Assembly (NCBI GenBank): GCA_008973525.1
Contig: WACJ01000124.1
Coordinates: 434,001 to 498,000 of the forward strand
Direction of reading: 5' to 3'
DNA: 64,000 bases
DNA from: Stenopsyche tienmushanensis
Taxonomy: Eukaryota; Arthropoda; Insecta; Trichoptera; Stenopsychidae
This document shows positions 37,716-50,300 of the stretch, piece by piece. Below the pieces are notes generated by a model that saw only the letters and a program-made list of their open reading frames with translations, made no database searches and was not told the DNA's origin. Both the position numbers and the translations under genes were made by a program. Position 1 is the first letter of the stretch, and the number at the start of each line of letters is the position of its first letter.

Positions 37716-39331
37716 CACCAGTATATCACAAAAAGGCAAAATCACAGCATAGTTTTCGTGATAGATTGTTCAGAGAATTTAAATATATTTTTAAATTCTC
37801 TAAAAATTTTAGGTTCGTTAAAAGTGAATTATTTGCATTCAGTAAATTTGATCCGTCAATTTTTTTCCACTTTATTAAAACTGAAATTTCGCTTTTCACA
37901 AAGAAAACTTCAATATGATTAGGACGCTTGTTTCGATGCTAGTAAATAATATGAGTCTTCATCCCTTTTGGTACAATTGAATATCATAGTCTGAAGGAGA
38001 TAATTGGACGCGAGGGTCATCGATGCGCACATTTCTATTTTAATGGCGAAGGCAGCCCATGTGCAAGTGGTTAAATAGCAACAAGATGTCATTTCGGCAC
38101 GTCTCTTTTCAACCCACGAGAGGATAAAAAGAATAAAAGGATAACCCTTCACTTTGAAATATCAAATATCAGCCCGATGTACGCAGCCACGGTGTAAATG
38201 AGCATTGGCAACATGATGTTAATTGCAGACTCAAACGACCCTGTCTGACTTCACACAAGACATTAATTAAACAAATAAAAAAGGATGAGACGTCGTACAT
38301 TCGCCTTTAGGTTATTTTTTTTAATGTTGCATTGTGAGAACCACTAAATGCTTTGCAACGAAGCACCCTTCGACGACATTTTTTGAGGATATAAATAATC
38401 TAAATATACAGCGTCTGACAGATATTTTTGCTAAAAAATCCCCTTTAAACTATCCCTATTTGAATGCATTTACATTGACTTTTCAGTTTTTTTCTGTACC
38501 ACCATTATTGAGATTTGCAATGCTGATAGAACAATTAATAAAAACGTCATTTAACCAAATGTCATCATGCTGTTGGAACGATAAAACTTTACGAATTTAA
38601 AAATAACAAAACAAAACACGACATTTTTTTTTTTTGGAGATTAGGTGGTTTTGATTTGCTGTTTTAAACATAGTCCATACACGACAGAAATGCCCATAAA
38701 ATAAATCCTAATTGAAAGAAAAAGCCCCACCTTTGCAAAAATGGAAGAGGAAATGCTACTTTAGACAACAACAGTTAAAATAAGAAAAAGTTGAAGTATG
38801 TGTATACGAAGCAGAGGTGTCGAATTTGAACAAATTTTGTAAATAGTGACCCTGGCAAACTGCTAACTCTTCAAGTTTAACAACTTATTGAATGATTTGT
38901 ATAGCATGTAGCATATCGTTAGAAAGATTATAAACTAGAGAAACTTTTAAAGGTAAACTAAGTTCAAAATAGTTGTTAGATTTTTGTTTGTATAGTTTAG
39001 AAGTTGACATTTCTCATTCGTTCATACATTTTTTGTGGCTTTGGAAGCTCAGCAAAGCAGGCACCCGCCACGGGCGCAACTGAGCTTGGCGTGCAAAACG
39101 CAAAATACCGACCCAGTCGAGAATTGCACATGGTTTTTATTTTACTTGGCCATTCTATTTTACATGAATCAACACTGATTGACTCTATCCGTTTTTATAA
39201 TGTATACTAAGTTTTCTGATCCCTCTTTTCTTCGCTATCGCTTAACCATTAGGCCCACCCACTCGATATAAGCCCGTATAATAAAATAAAGACAACAATA
39301 TTTTTGATCGATTGTAAAATTTAAATAACGC

Positions 39332-39424
39332 GTGGCGTCCGATTGCGAGACGCTCATTCGTCATTTCAGCGGTCCGAAAAGCGGACCGGTTGGACACATA
39401 GACCTTTTGGCCAATCCGTCCTCT
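39332..39424 (+). repeat. Dispersed 90-base coding-like repeat, copy 2
   Basis: About 80% identical to the minus strand of 16147-16236 in the same reading frame, with GTG in place of the ATG. It abuts the mariner fragment at 39430. Confidence 0.5.
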
Positions 39425-39429
39425 TTAAG

Positions 39430-39782
39430 GCAACATTTTCGGATAGAAATGCGTACTTGTGATCTTCCATGACCTGTACGATCATATTTGTCAGCTCACG
39501 CACTTATTGTCGACGGTCACCCAATAACATTTTGTGGATTTTCTTCACCATTTCTGAGGTGGTTACCTTATTTGGTCGACCACTGTGCTTTTCTTCTTGG
39601 CAACTCGTACGGCCTCGTTTAAATTCTGCCACCCAAAATATTAATGTTGTAAACGAAGGAGCAGACTCTCCAAGAGTTTCTACTCTTGGAGAGTCTTTCT
39701 AGCTTGGATTTGATATTAGTTGGACTGAGACCTTTAAAAAAAAAGTATTGTAACAATTTACGACAACCATTTTTTTTCCATG
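39430..39782 (-). mobile_element. mariner element, 5' part of transposase, decayed
   Basis: Minus-strand frames read GLSPTNIKSKLE, then after an insertion TLGESAPSFTTLIFWVAEF, then KRGRTSCQEEKHSGRPNKVT, EMVKKIHKMLLGDRRQ, a stop, and VRELTNMIVQ. This is the mariner helix-turn-helix region with its GRPxxVTT linker. The start ATG is near 39782. A 13-base inverted duplication (39664-39676 against 39683-39695) disrupts the frame. Confidence 0.82.
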
Positions 39783-40140
39783 TTTACAAATTCACTAAGA
39801 CGGTTCACTATTGATGACTGCCAAACAAATACTAAGCAACGTAGCATTTTGAAGCTTGAAATTTAAGCTTTATAGGGTAGACATTTTCTATAATAGTTTT
39901 TTTTAAAACCACAACCGCCATCTATACTTTAGGGAAGGGGGGAGGCCGCATGTTAGATATTTACCTCGGGCGCTTCATACCCTCGTTACGACTCTGATCA
40001 GAACTAATTTTCTCTAAACCAATTGCATCAAATAATTATTTATTTAAATAAAAAATACATTGCAAAATACAAAAATAGTTATTTAATTTAAAGGTGAAAT
40101 TTTGGGTATTTTTTCAAAATGTTGAAAAAAAAAATATTTC

Positions 40141-40235
40141 GACAACCCTGACACTTAGGACATAGGGCCTATGTGCGAAACGTAACAAAAGAACCTCTTA
40201 ACCACCAAAAAAATGTTGTTGGTCCATTTGCAAAA
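40141..40235 (-). repeat. Dispersed repeat shared with 52366-52457
   Basis: The minus strand matches 52366-52457 over about 90 bases, including ggccctat.tcctaagtgtca. The second copy sits next to a Tc-like transposase fragment, so this is probably a piece of the same element. Confidence 0.55.
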
Positions 40236-40240
40236 CATTC

Positions 40241-40263
40241 TGTATATATATATATATATATAT
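40241..40263. repeat. TA microsatellite
   Basis: About ten TA dinucleotides in a row. Confidence 0.8.
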
Positions 40264-43200
40264 GTATGTGATTATCTGTGTTATTATGAAAATTCTGATT
40301 AAAACCCAGACTATAAAAAAAATTATATGTTTGTAAAAAAGTTATAGATTGTCTTCAATTATTGCAATTAGACTTAAATAATTCGATGATAAATTTTCAA
40401 ACAAAAAATATAATAAAACATCAAATTTTATTTAACCTAGTTTTATTAAAATTTCGACGTAGACATTTCATTGCATTTTTAAAAATGTTTCAAATCAATC
40501 GACGTTAGTTTTATTTGCCATTATGAATCATTGACCCAGTTAATATTTCTTTGTTCGTGTAATATTCATGAATTTAAGTTTTTAATTTGAGGATGACCCA
40601 AAAATTCCTAATACCCCGAAAGACATCTGACACCATTTTTGCCGGGATTTGAAGACATTTCGGCTTAATCTCAATATTATTAGCATAATACAGCCATGTT
40701 TTGATTGGAAGTCGTTCTCGCGGCTATAAAAGATCAAAATTAATAGCCCATCGGCGGAATTGATGACAAATAAAAAAAGATGTTTGTTTAACAAAACTGC
40801 GTAATCGGCATCGGCCAGGTTGTGGTATAATGTTTCGATGATTCCAAAGTGTATGCGGATATCAATTTACCGGGTATCGATATCGTTGAATTATAATGCT
40901 CGTGCATTAACCGAAAAGGACCGGTTGACATAATTTATCCCGAGGATCACATGTTCAATTCCGAAGAGATGTATGGCCGTATTATTTACAGCGATAATTT
41001 ATTGTTATAACATAAGGAATGCAAAAATAACCATAAAAACCCCCACGGATGCTCTCGTACCGAAATGTATTAAATGGACCGGGAGAATAATTTTAAACTA
41101 ATTTCGTTCCTTCATTGTGGATTAATTTTATGATCGGCCTGTAACAAAGTGCTAGAACATATCTTTCACGATTTGATGTTTAAAATTCCATCTTTCAAGA
41201 TCACCGACCATCTGTCCTGTAAGCTTTAAACATATGCGTTCAACCCGAAATAAACCGACCTAATTGCGAGTCATATGAAAATTCTGTTATATGTCACTTT
41301 ATACGAGATTGTAAGAACTGTATACAATCAATTGAGCTAAGATATAGAAATTAAATCATATCAAATTTAAATATGCACAATCAAGCATTCAAAATTATTT
41401 ATGTTTGGAAGGGATCATATAAAATAGCAGTGAAATGTTCGTAAGTCGATATTACGTCATTGAACATTGTAATTATCACCCGGCGGGTCACCTGGGCGAA
41501 TGTATCAAAGAAAGAAATCTCGATGGATGATTCGAACGATTTTAAAGACTGCGAAGATTTCTTTGGAATATATCATGACAGTTGCTTGTAATTGTAGTTG
41601 TTGTAATATTAAATACATGAAATCCAATCCCTGCTTTCTTTACAAGGATGATGACTTACATAATGATCAAAAAAGTGCATCTTAGTGATGCTCTTATAAT
41701 CACGATATAGTAAACTTTGTCTTTGCTATTCGAGAAGAGACTTTATTTTTTGGAGACTCCTTTTCTAGTTCAACGACTTAAAAACTATATGAAACGCAAC
41801 GGAAGATTATGTTACTATCGTTTCTTAATACTTAATACTATGGCTATCATCTTTCATTTCAGGTATCACTATAGTTTATTGTTCTCAACGTGTTCCATTA
41901 CTAGTCCTTCTATGAACTCTGCGGAAGGAAAATAATTTGCTAAAATAATGTATTTGTATTGAAGAAGTTGAGAAGAAACAAGACCCATCCGTTAAAAAAC
42001 GACGATCAGAGATCAACTCGATTTATCGATTAATATCTACATTTTCTTTATGAAGAGAAACTTCTATTGGCGAGATAGAGCAAATTGGCTTGAACGTCAC
42101 GAAAAGTGAAACTCCAAGCGGCAATTGGTCAAAAATGAAAGAATCTTTCGTAAACGCACCGCCTCTATAATGTATTTGTAACATTTCCGTTAAAAAATGG
42201 ATAAAAGCACGCATAAAATCAATTTTTCTTATGAGCTAAGGAGTTTCATTCCTACCACGTGAGATTCTTAACCATTTTTTTTTTCTAATTGAAACTATTA
42301 TGCACATTCACAACACTTGATATGCGTTTACAGATTGATTACTAATTATAGATATGTTGGTCAATGTTAAAATTTTATATTCGAACCGATGAAAATTTTG
42401 CACACTTATTGATGAGTTGGCCAAACAATCTTAATTTATAGAGCCATTAACTTGTTGGCAAGTCGTCATCGGAATGAACAATCTGCTGAATTAATTCGCC
42501 ACTTAAAAATAGCCGGAAAAAGCAAATTTTTGTCGCGTTGGGAGCAATATCACGATAATCGGAAAGGTGGGATTGCTGGAATGGCATAGTTTCTCTGTGT
42601 GTCTGTAATGAGGTGCAGGGAGGGCTCGCGCCTCAGCAGAGAGGGCCGCTGGTAACCCGAAACCATCAGCAGCTTTTGCGGCGCTGTGAATGCTCGCCTA
42701 TGTTATAATTCCGAACCCTGGTAACCTGAAACTGTTCGACTGTTGCCTGTAATCTGACACCGCCATCTTTACACACCAGTCTCTGTTGTTAATGGCGAAA
42801 CGTATACGTTCATATTTATTATACCCACCAGCCAGCCTATCCACACTTATCATTCTACACGTAGTATTATTTTCATCCCCGTTCTTATGAACCATTGACA
42901 AAAAAAATATGAGCTTTCTCCTCGGAGCTGTCCGACTAGAAGTTTTAAATTCGCGGATGTACTCATGTGTCGTTCTCGAAATTTCCCCCTAATTGACGTG
43001 ACCAGCGCCAAAACATCCACGAAGACCTATCCAACAAATATAGTATGGGCTTGAACACCATAAAGGTAATAAGACTCCGGACAATACGGGAATCAACGAG
43101 TTTACTGGCAAAATTATTACTGCTATCTTCTTTCAACAAAAGATGTGTAGATTGCTTCTTTCCATGAATGGCGAACAATTTACATTGCATAACATAGCAA

Positions 43201-43648
43201 ACGTTTAACACTTTTACTATCAATCGAAAATCTGTGCCTAAGCATGCAGACAAAATTAAAAGAAGGACATATTACGAAATACAATGCAAATTGTATTTCA
43301 ATATAAATATAAAAGCCATACAAATAATATTAACTAAAAAAATGTTTTGATGACCCATTTTAATTTTTAAGCCGTATTTGCAAATAAGAAGGCCAATCAT
43401 TGAGTATCAACGTTAAAATTAAATACTTTGACAAAACTAAATGATAAACCTATGAAGAATTACCTAATGCAAAACAAGTGATTATATTAATTAGTATAAC
43501 ATCAACATTTGAGTATTATTGTATTTATAAACTATTATTATGTAGTCACATATCTTCATAAATTCTTAATTTTTGTCCATTCTCGTAAATTAATGTCAAA
43601 TCGAGACATTATTTAAATAAACACCGAAAGTATTATATCATCAGGTCA
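40264..43648. other. AT-rich stretch with one GC-richer patch
   Basis: Mostly AT-rich without a supported gene. The patch at about 42590-42740 is GC-richer and has no open frame with a recognisable domain. Short ORFs at 41500, 41717, 42698 and 42963 show no family resemblance. Confidence 0.35.
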
Positions 43649-43652
43649 TTAA

Positions 43653-44571
43653 GGCGTCTTCTCACTTTACAAATTTAAAAAAATCGATTTTTATTTTATT
43701 TTAAAATTTGAAAGTACATATCGTCAAAAATGTTATATCGTAATTTCATAAAGATCGGACGAGTTTAACTACATTTTTGGGGGATCGTTAGGTGACTACC
43801 TGATAGCACCCAGCTGCATACGTATTGTTCAGACTCATGGTGCAAGTACAAGAAAGTGGTGAAAAACAATCAGATAGAAACTTTTAAACATCCTCCTGCT
43901 CTAGCTGAGGATGTTCACGAGGTTTTGAAACCGATTTATGAAGATCTTCGGAGGAAATACTCAAAATAACAACGAGTGTTTCAACAGCTGTGTCTGGGCA
44001 ATTTTTCTGCAACCAAAACTTTAAACGCGTTTATCTCAAAACAAGGTTTTTCGGTGGCTTGTTGATGAAATTTCGGAAACTATCCGGCCGATTGTCATGA
44101 AATTTGAATGAAATATTATTCATACTTATGGCTATAGCGCATATCATCAGATTTTTTAAATTTTTATTTTAAGTAATTTTTTTTTACAAAAAACTGCAAA
44201 AAAACGCGTTTTTTTTACTTTTTCGAAAAACGTGCGCCATTTTGTTATTTTCGTGAATATCAAAAATCTGATGATATGCGCTATAGCCACTGATAAACTA
44301 AATCTACAACTGTTTTATTTTTTTGTTTCAAATGACCCATCTCGGAGATACCATCAACAAGCCACGAGCATAACATTTCTACACGGGTTTTTTCGATGCT
44401 ACTGTTTTATTATAATAATTGTTCAAAAATATAAAAAAAAATTTTTTTCATGTACTTAAAAGATGTGTTTATTACATAAGATTCATTTTATCCCATAATT
44501 TTTAGCGAAAATCCTCGAAAAAAAATCCCGAAAATAGCCTATTTTTGAGGCGCCTAAAGTGAGAAGACGCC
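43653..44571 (+). mobile_element. TTAA-flanked DNA transposon remnant with Mutator-like transposase fragment
   Basis: Perfect 17-base terminal inverted repeats (ggcgtcttctcacttta) are flanked on both sides by TTAA (43649-43652 and 44572-44575), the target duplication of piggyBac and Kolobok elements. Inside, the plus strand reads CSDSWCKYKKVVKNNQIETF followed by KHPPALAEDVHEVLKPIYED, then one frame over GGNTQNNNECFNSCVWA. This resembles the C-terminal part of the Mutator-like transposase domain family, with a small deletion between the blocks. A perfect 28-base inverted repeat (44130-44157 and 44262-44289) and an outer 13-base pair (44055-44067 and 44352-44364) make a foldback in the right half. 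Kolobok-like is an inference. Confidence 0.8.
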
Positions 44572-44575
44572 TTAA

Positions 44576-46079
44576 AAGATTAATTTTATTTGAACTTTTT
44601 TTGTTATTTTTTTTTTTTAACGCGAAGGGAGAGGGGAGCGATGCTTGCGTTTCCAAATGGATGATCTCCCTGGGTCCGTTTGCTATCGGATCGTAGAAGT
44701 ACCCTTATGCAAAATTGACTCAACATTCTTTTGCATTTCAATATTTTTTTGAAAAAATTCTTTGATTGTCATTATTTACAGTACAATTATATACATATAC
44801 AATTTGCTATCATTTTATAAATTTACATCAAGCTAAAATTCATTTTTCTATCATACGTAAATGTGAGCACGGATCATAAAATATTCAATTTATCAAAGAT
44901 CAAAATATCAAAGAAACAAAGCTTTTGATTAGAAGTTGGGCTTGATTCATTTAATTCATGCTTTTCACTCGTTAATATTGACATTGATCACATGGATTAA
45001 GATATTTTTCAGATTAATAATTATAAGTATATTATGCATCCGACTTTCGTAAGTAAGGCTGTCAAACACGATTATAAAAGGAATGCTAAAACAAAGTGAA
45101 CAAAATGTATACAAGGCCTCTGCATATATGATCACATATTTACTGCAGACGAATCGTCTATCGATGTCCTGAATTATAATATCTCCGAAGACATTGTTTG
45201 AAGATCACCGCCGTAGTTAAACAAAGTACTGGTATTTTTTGGCAAACAAGAAATTAGGCATCATTAGCGTTAATTGAGCAACAGGTATTAAATATCAGGG
45301 GATTAAATGTCGCTTATTTTACGAATATGAGATATTCGGCACTCGATTCTAAAACCGCGCGCTGCTTAACAAATGTATTGTTGTTATGATGGATGTAATG
45401 CCTAGCCAGGAACACGAGTTTGTAGTTATTTATTTTATGGCGGTTGCGATATTCGGAAGCACGTGTATGTTTGTATGTAGACGTGGTGGTGTTAGTCGCT
45501 GATATCCGATAGTCGGCTTGAAAGGTAACACCGTGCCTCGGGATGAATTCGTGTTTTATTGTTCCTACAAGCACCACTATGATACCTGTGTGAAACCAAA
45601 TGTGCCCTGCCGAAAATTTATTTATTTTCGACATAAGTGCTTAGGGTATGTGTTTAGAGGTCACACGATTTTGCCTTCATCTGAGATCTTCGTGCACGGA
45701 AAAGAACCTGGAAGACGTATTCAATTACACCTCAGTACCCCTGATACCGATATAACGGGTGCGCCAGCTTAAAGGTTAATACCGCAAATCTGTCATACAT
45801 TAACACGTATATACGGGAAGCATAGTAAAATGTTCTATGTCGGCTCTTGGTTATGGACTGGAAGCATATTTTTATGATTTGCGCTATCTTTTGGTTATAT
45901 AAATTGTGAAGCAGAAGAATACAAATCATTGAAATATTCCATAAAAATGTTTAGTCCTATTTAAATCCTTTCTAAAAAAGTTGTCAGTAAATAAAAAAGT
46001 CAATCTCAAAACATCTAAATTCAACAAATAATTTTTTTTTATATATTAGATTAATCAATAGCAAAAATATTAAATAATA
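44576..46079. other. AT-rich stretch, no supported gene
   Basis: Contains an 84-codon ORF at 45518-45772 (+) of no recognisable family. Otherwise nothing is seen. Confidence 0.35.
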
Positions 46080-46081
46080 TA

Positions 46082-46962
46082 CACTCTAACCATTTTTTTG
46101 TGCGGTAGATGCGTTCCGCGGAAAATCGCACAAAAAAAACCTATGACTTACATAGAAAAAGTGAAGATGCGTTCCTTGGATTTTAAAAACCGCATAACTT
46201 TGAAACAGCTATATAAAATATATCCAAAATCGCATAAAAAAGTTAATTAAAAAAAAAAAAACAGGAAAACAATAAGACAATTAAAAAATAACATTTTAGG
46301 TAACATTTAAAGGACGTCTTGCATCATTAGTAACATTTTAAGGATGCGTAACATCTGGCATCTCAAATGCCATTTTAATTGCAAACTATTGCGATCTTTG
46401 ATATGACTCAAAATCGCTCTCTTTTTCGGAAGATATAGTATACCCAGTGTCAATATCATCATTGTTCTGTGTAGATTTTCTCTTTCCAAAAATATGATTC
46501 ATAATTAGTAAAGATGTCACTATAACCCCTGACTCAAATAAAATAAATCACAAAATGGCGACAGTCATGTCATTTTTTGGTAATTTTAACTTTTTTTTAA
46601 ATAGTTAAAAAATAATTTTAAACATAAATCTGATAGGAATATTAGAGAGTATAAAAAAGATTTATACCCAGTTTGAAGTAAAATAATTAATTAAAACTTG
46701 AGATATGATATCAACCGTGTTGAAAAAATGCAAAAAAACCGAAATAGATGGTCATAAAGGGTAATAAAGGGCGCGGTCATTGATTAAGCGATAGCAAATG
46801 CAATATGATTTACACATTATATTTTTTCCTAAATTTCAGTTAGTGTTGATGATTTATTTCTTATTTTATCCAAAATATCTCGATACATATCTTTATATAT
46901 ATTTTTTTAAATCTTAAAAAAATCCGCATAACTTCGAAATCGCACAAAAAGAGGTTTGAGTG
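46082..46962 (+). mobile_element. TA-flanked non-autonomous Tc/mariner-type element, copy 2
   Basis: The ends are CACTCTAACC at the left and GGTTTGAGTG at the right, which are imperfect inverted repeats flanked by TA (46080-46081 and 46963-46964). The TIRs continue as tttttgtgcg on both sides. Blocks shared with 28609-29077 include gtgcggtagatgcgttcc and cataacttcgaaatcgcac, but this copy has about 400 more internal bases. There is no coding. TA duplication and the GCG/TTCC-rich ends suggest a Tigger (pogo) derivative. Confidence 0.75.
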
Positions 46963-47310
46963 TATGTGACAATTATTTTGTTGAAAATATGCATTTGTAT
47001 ATGCAATACGTGACTAAAAATCAGTATAAAAATATTTACAACTTTTCGACATCTATACTGGTGCCGGAATATTTGATGAGTACTGTCTTGAAAAAATGTT
47101 GATTATTTTAAAAGTAATGGTTTTTTTAATGTAAACATACGTACGACGTTGAAAGATTGCCCGCATAAGAGCCGCGCCCAAAGTGCCCCGATCATAATGT
47201 GTTAGGAAACATCCAAAAAAATCAGATACAACCAATTTGTGACAGATTGACATGAATTAACGAGCGAAAATCAGTAATAACCTGAGCAAGTCCTATCATT
47301 TTCACAGTTA

Positions 47311-47370
47311 TATAGTTAATTAAATCTTGGACCCTTAGTCAAACCCCTTATTAAATCAAATCCAGATTTG
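47311..47370 (+). repeat. Candidate SINE head, copy
   Basis: The segment tatagttaattaaatcttgg ... attaaatcaaatccagat lines up with the head at 23566-23622, including the B-box-like aaatcaaatcc. Confidence 0.4.
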
Positions 47371-50300
47371 AATTTAAATATATTGTTTGGGCTGACTTAT
47401 GATGCTCCTTGTTTTCTAATAGGCATTAGCTACTTCAGATTTTTGGTAAAATTTTCAAACAATCAAACACGATTGTTTTATTTGTTGAAATAATATACAA
47501 TATTAATTTCAAGGCAATTGCACTATTGCGTTTGAATTCCATTGCTGATATCTGTTTTTAAGCTAGATAATAGCATGCTTTCTATGAATTAAAAATGAGT
47601 GCATTTTCATCAGAGGTTTGATGGTTCAAATAAAACTAATCGAGCACTTTTTTGAGCAAGCCTTTTTATATATATCCCTATCTCAAAAGAATCCCCATTC
47701 ACGAAAGTCAAAATCTAAAGCAATGAGGGAAGACCGATTTAAAATAATAGCATATTATCGGTATAACAGAAATCTATGGGCAGTTTGATAAAATAGCCTT
47801 CGAAATTGGCTGAAATGTTTTAAAAATAAATAATACAACCGAAAATGTTCAGCCAATTTCAGTTGTGTATCATACGATCAAATTACACGCAACCACTTTA
47901 AATCACGCATGAAGATGCAAATACATTTTATAAATAAATTGTTTTTAATAAATTTAATAACAGCTTTGAATCAATATTCGTCCTCGAATTACTAGGTCAA
48001 GTACATTCAAATAATAACAGTGTCAAGCAGTCATCTAAGGGACTTGATTAGGTGGAAAAATGCCCTCAAATCCCTTAAGCCTCTGACAAACAAAGAAGCC
48101 ATAACAAAAGGCATGTTCGAATTGTAAACATTAAAAGGGTCTAAATCAAGGATAAACCTACAAATGACACAATTTTTATTGTATGGATTTTAGCAACGTC
48201 ATATGATGTTAAAAATCGAAAAAATGAGAAATAAAAAGAAAATAATGACAGAAAAAAATATATGATTGTTTGTGACAAGATTAGTGGAAGTGTGCTTTAT
48301 CGAATAGTCCTTTTCTTGAATACCATGTTCATATTTGATAATGGAGATTCAAATAAGAATAAGCATAATGTAGTTCCTAAAACAAGGTTTCATTATATTA
48401 ACAAAACTAGAAGTGTGGTAAGTTTATAAGAGGAGAAGATCTCATCGATATTTATTTTGAGGATATTCAAAAATAATTGATGAAAGAAAAAGAGTGACGA
48501 AGCAAATTTGAGGAGTACAGATTGAAGCGATGGATTTGTTAAATATTTTATCCTAAAACGTATAAAAAAGTTCCAGTCATAGTTTAAACAATTGGAGTTA
48601 CATATTTTAATGAAGATTCTTCCAATGAAAGATGCACTAAATATAATAAATATAGAGTATGAAAATTATAATGCCGCTGTAGACATTTTGCTGTGTGTAT
48701 TGCAAGTTATCCTATGAATTTCTTAGCAATCTTTAGCACATAATTGCAAACAATTGCCGATCATTGTTTAATTACGCCCATCTTTATAATTGCTTCATCG
48801 TTCTTAATGATGCCGTCTGATATCTTAATTCCGAGTAGGAAATTAATACCGCAAAATTATAATAATATTCGATGTGATACACTTTGTTTGGCTCACAATT
48901 CGGACGGATATCGAAGAAATCCATCAATATTTCGGACCGTAGTTATTTAGTTTCAACCCGTTCGAAATTGGGGCTCGGTCTGATCCGAACATTTTTATAG
49001 TAAATCCGAAAATTAATTTGATAGGGTCTTTGTTAACATTTTCACCTCGAGCTTTGGCAAAATGTTGTATTAAAATATCGGCTTACCGCTGGCCCGGCAT
49101 ATTTCTGTCCGTCTATTTCAGTCGCAGATAGCATCATCCAAGGATGAAAGCGGTTAACAAAGTAAAACCAATTTTAATATTAAATGTTATATCGCAATAA
49201 TGTGATGAGATTTATCTCAATTGAGGCCAGTGGATGTTCTTAATATCGCGAGTACAATACTCATTTAGAACAAAGATTCTATGCTAGCATAGTTGCGATG
49301 CACATATGTTGAATCTCTCTTGAATTTATCGTTTTTTTCCCAGACTTGTATTATTATAATCTGAGACGCTTGATGTTTCAACACGTGATAATTATTAATT
49401 AAGATTATGTTGTAAGGCATTTTTTGAAAATTAATATTCTTTCGAAATAAGGGTTGGAGCGAGGTCGGGGTGCTTAAAAATTTTCCCCGATATTTTAGTA
49501 AAATCTTAAGCTCGTCCGAGCTTTATCTAATTAATGACCACGCCAAGGGTGGCCTGCCCAGATAGTATCACCTTTCATAATAGGACCTCTATTCGTTTCG
49601 GACGGTAACAGTATCGGGTTTTCAGAGTTTCGTAGCACACTCCTACCACCATTGTCCGAGCTCGAAAAAACCTCCAAACTCCTAGGATATCGAGTGAGAG
49701 CCTCTAGGTCTTGAAATACGATAAGCTTTCCACGATCATTTGGGTGGGTAGATAACCTTCTATTATACGGTGCTTTCAGATAAAATTCATCAATTTTCTT
49801 CTTAAAAGTTTTTCGCTATGCTTGTACCCCAAAGTGTTAATTTTAAAGCCAATCATCTTGGTGCATAAATCTCTTAAAATTAAAGCGCGTTTGTAATCAC
49901 AAATACCATATTATTGTAAATATGCGATCGAAATCAATAATTCCAAGAAAATATTAGTTATTTTATGGACAAAAATTTATCAAAAATCAATTGCATAATA
50001 ATGACACAATTATAATTGCATAAATTCCAATATTCTGGTTTTAAAGTCTATTGTATGACTAAAAACCACAATTTAATGACTGACCTAAAATACCTGAAAA
50101 TGTATTCCGTAGTGATGCTAATGGTTATTGTGTCATATTCATTCATTGCCTTGTTCATTTCAGTTCATTGTAATCAATATTTGATGACACACCACGAGAT
50201 TTTGATTTTGATAGATTTGGAAGTGTTGATAAAGGCTATAAGAAATAAAAAGGAGTGATTTCTAAAAATTAGCAACGTTAATGTTGGAGTGTAAGCGAAT

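Noticed and set aside
43653..44571. Calling the TTAA element piggyBac
   Set aside because: The TTAA target fits, but the protein pieces do not look like piggyBac, so it is left as a TTAA-flanked element with a Mutator-like tail.
45518..45772. An 84-codon Cys-containing ORF that resembled a small secreted protein
   Set aside because: No signal peptide and no regular Cys pattern; it is not called a gene.
50016..50258. An 80-codon ORF with a hydrophobic stretch
   Set aside because: Chance AT-rich frame; no family match and no splice context.
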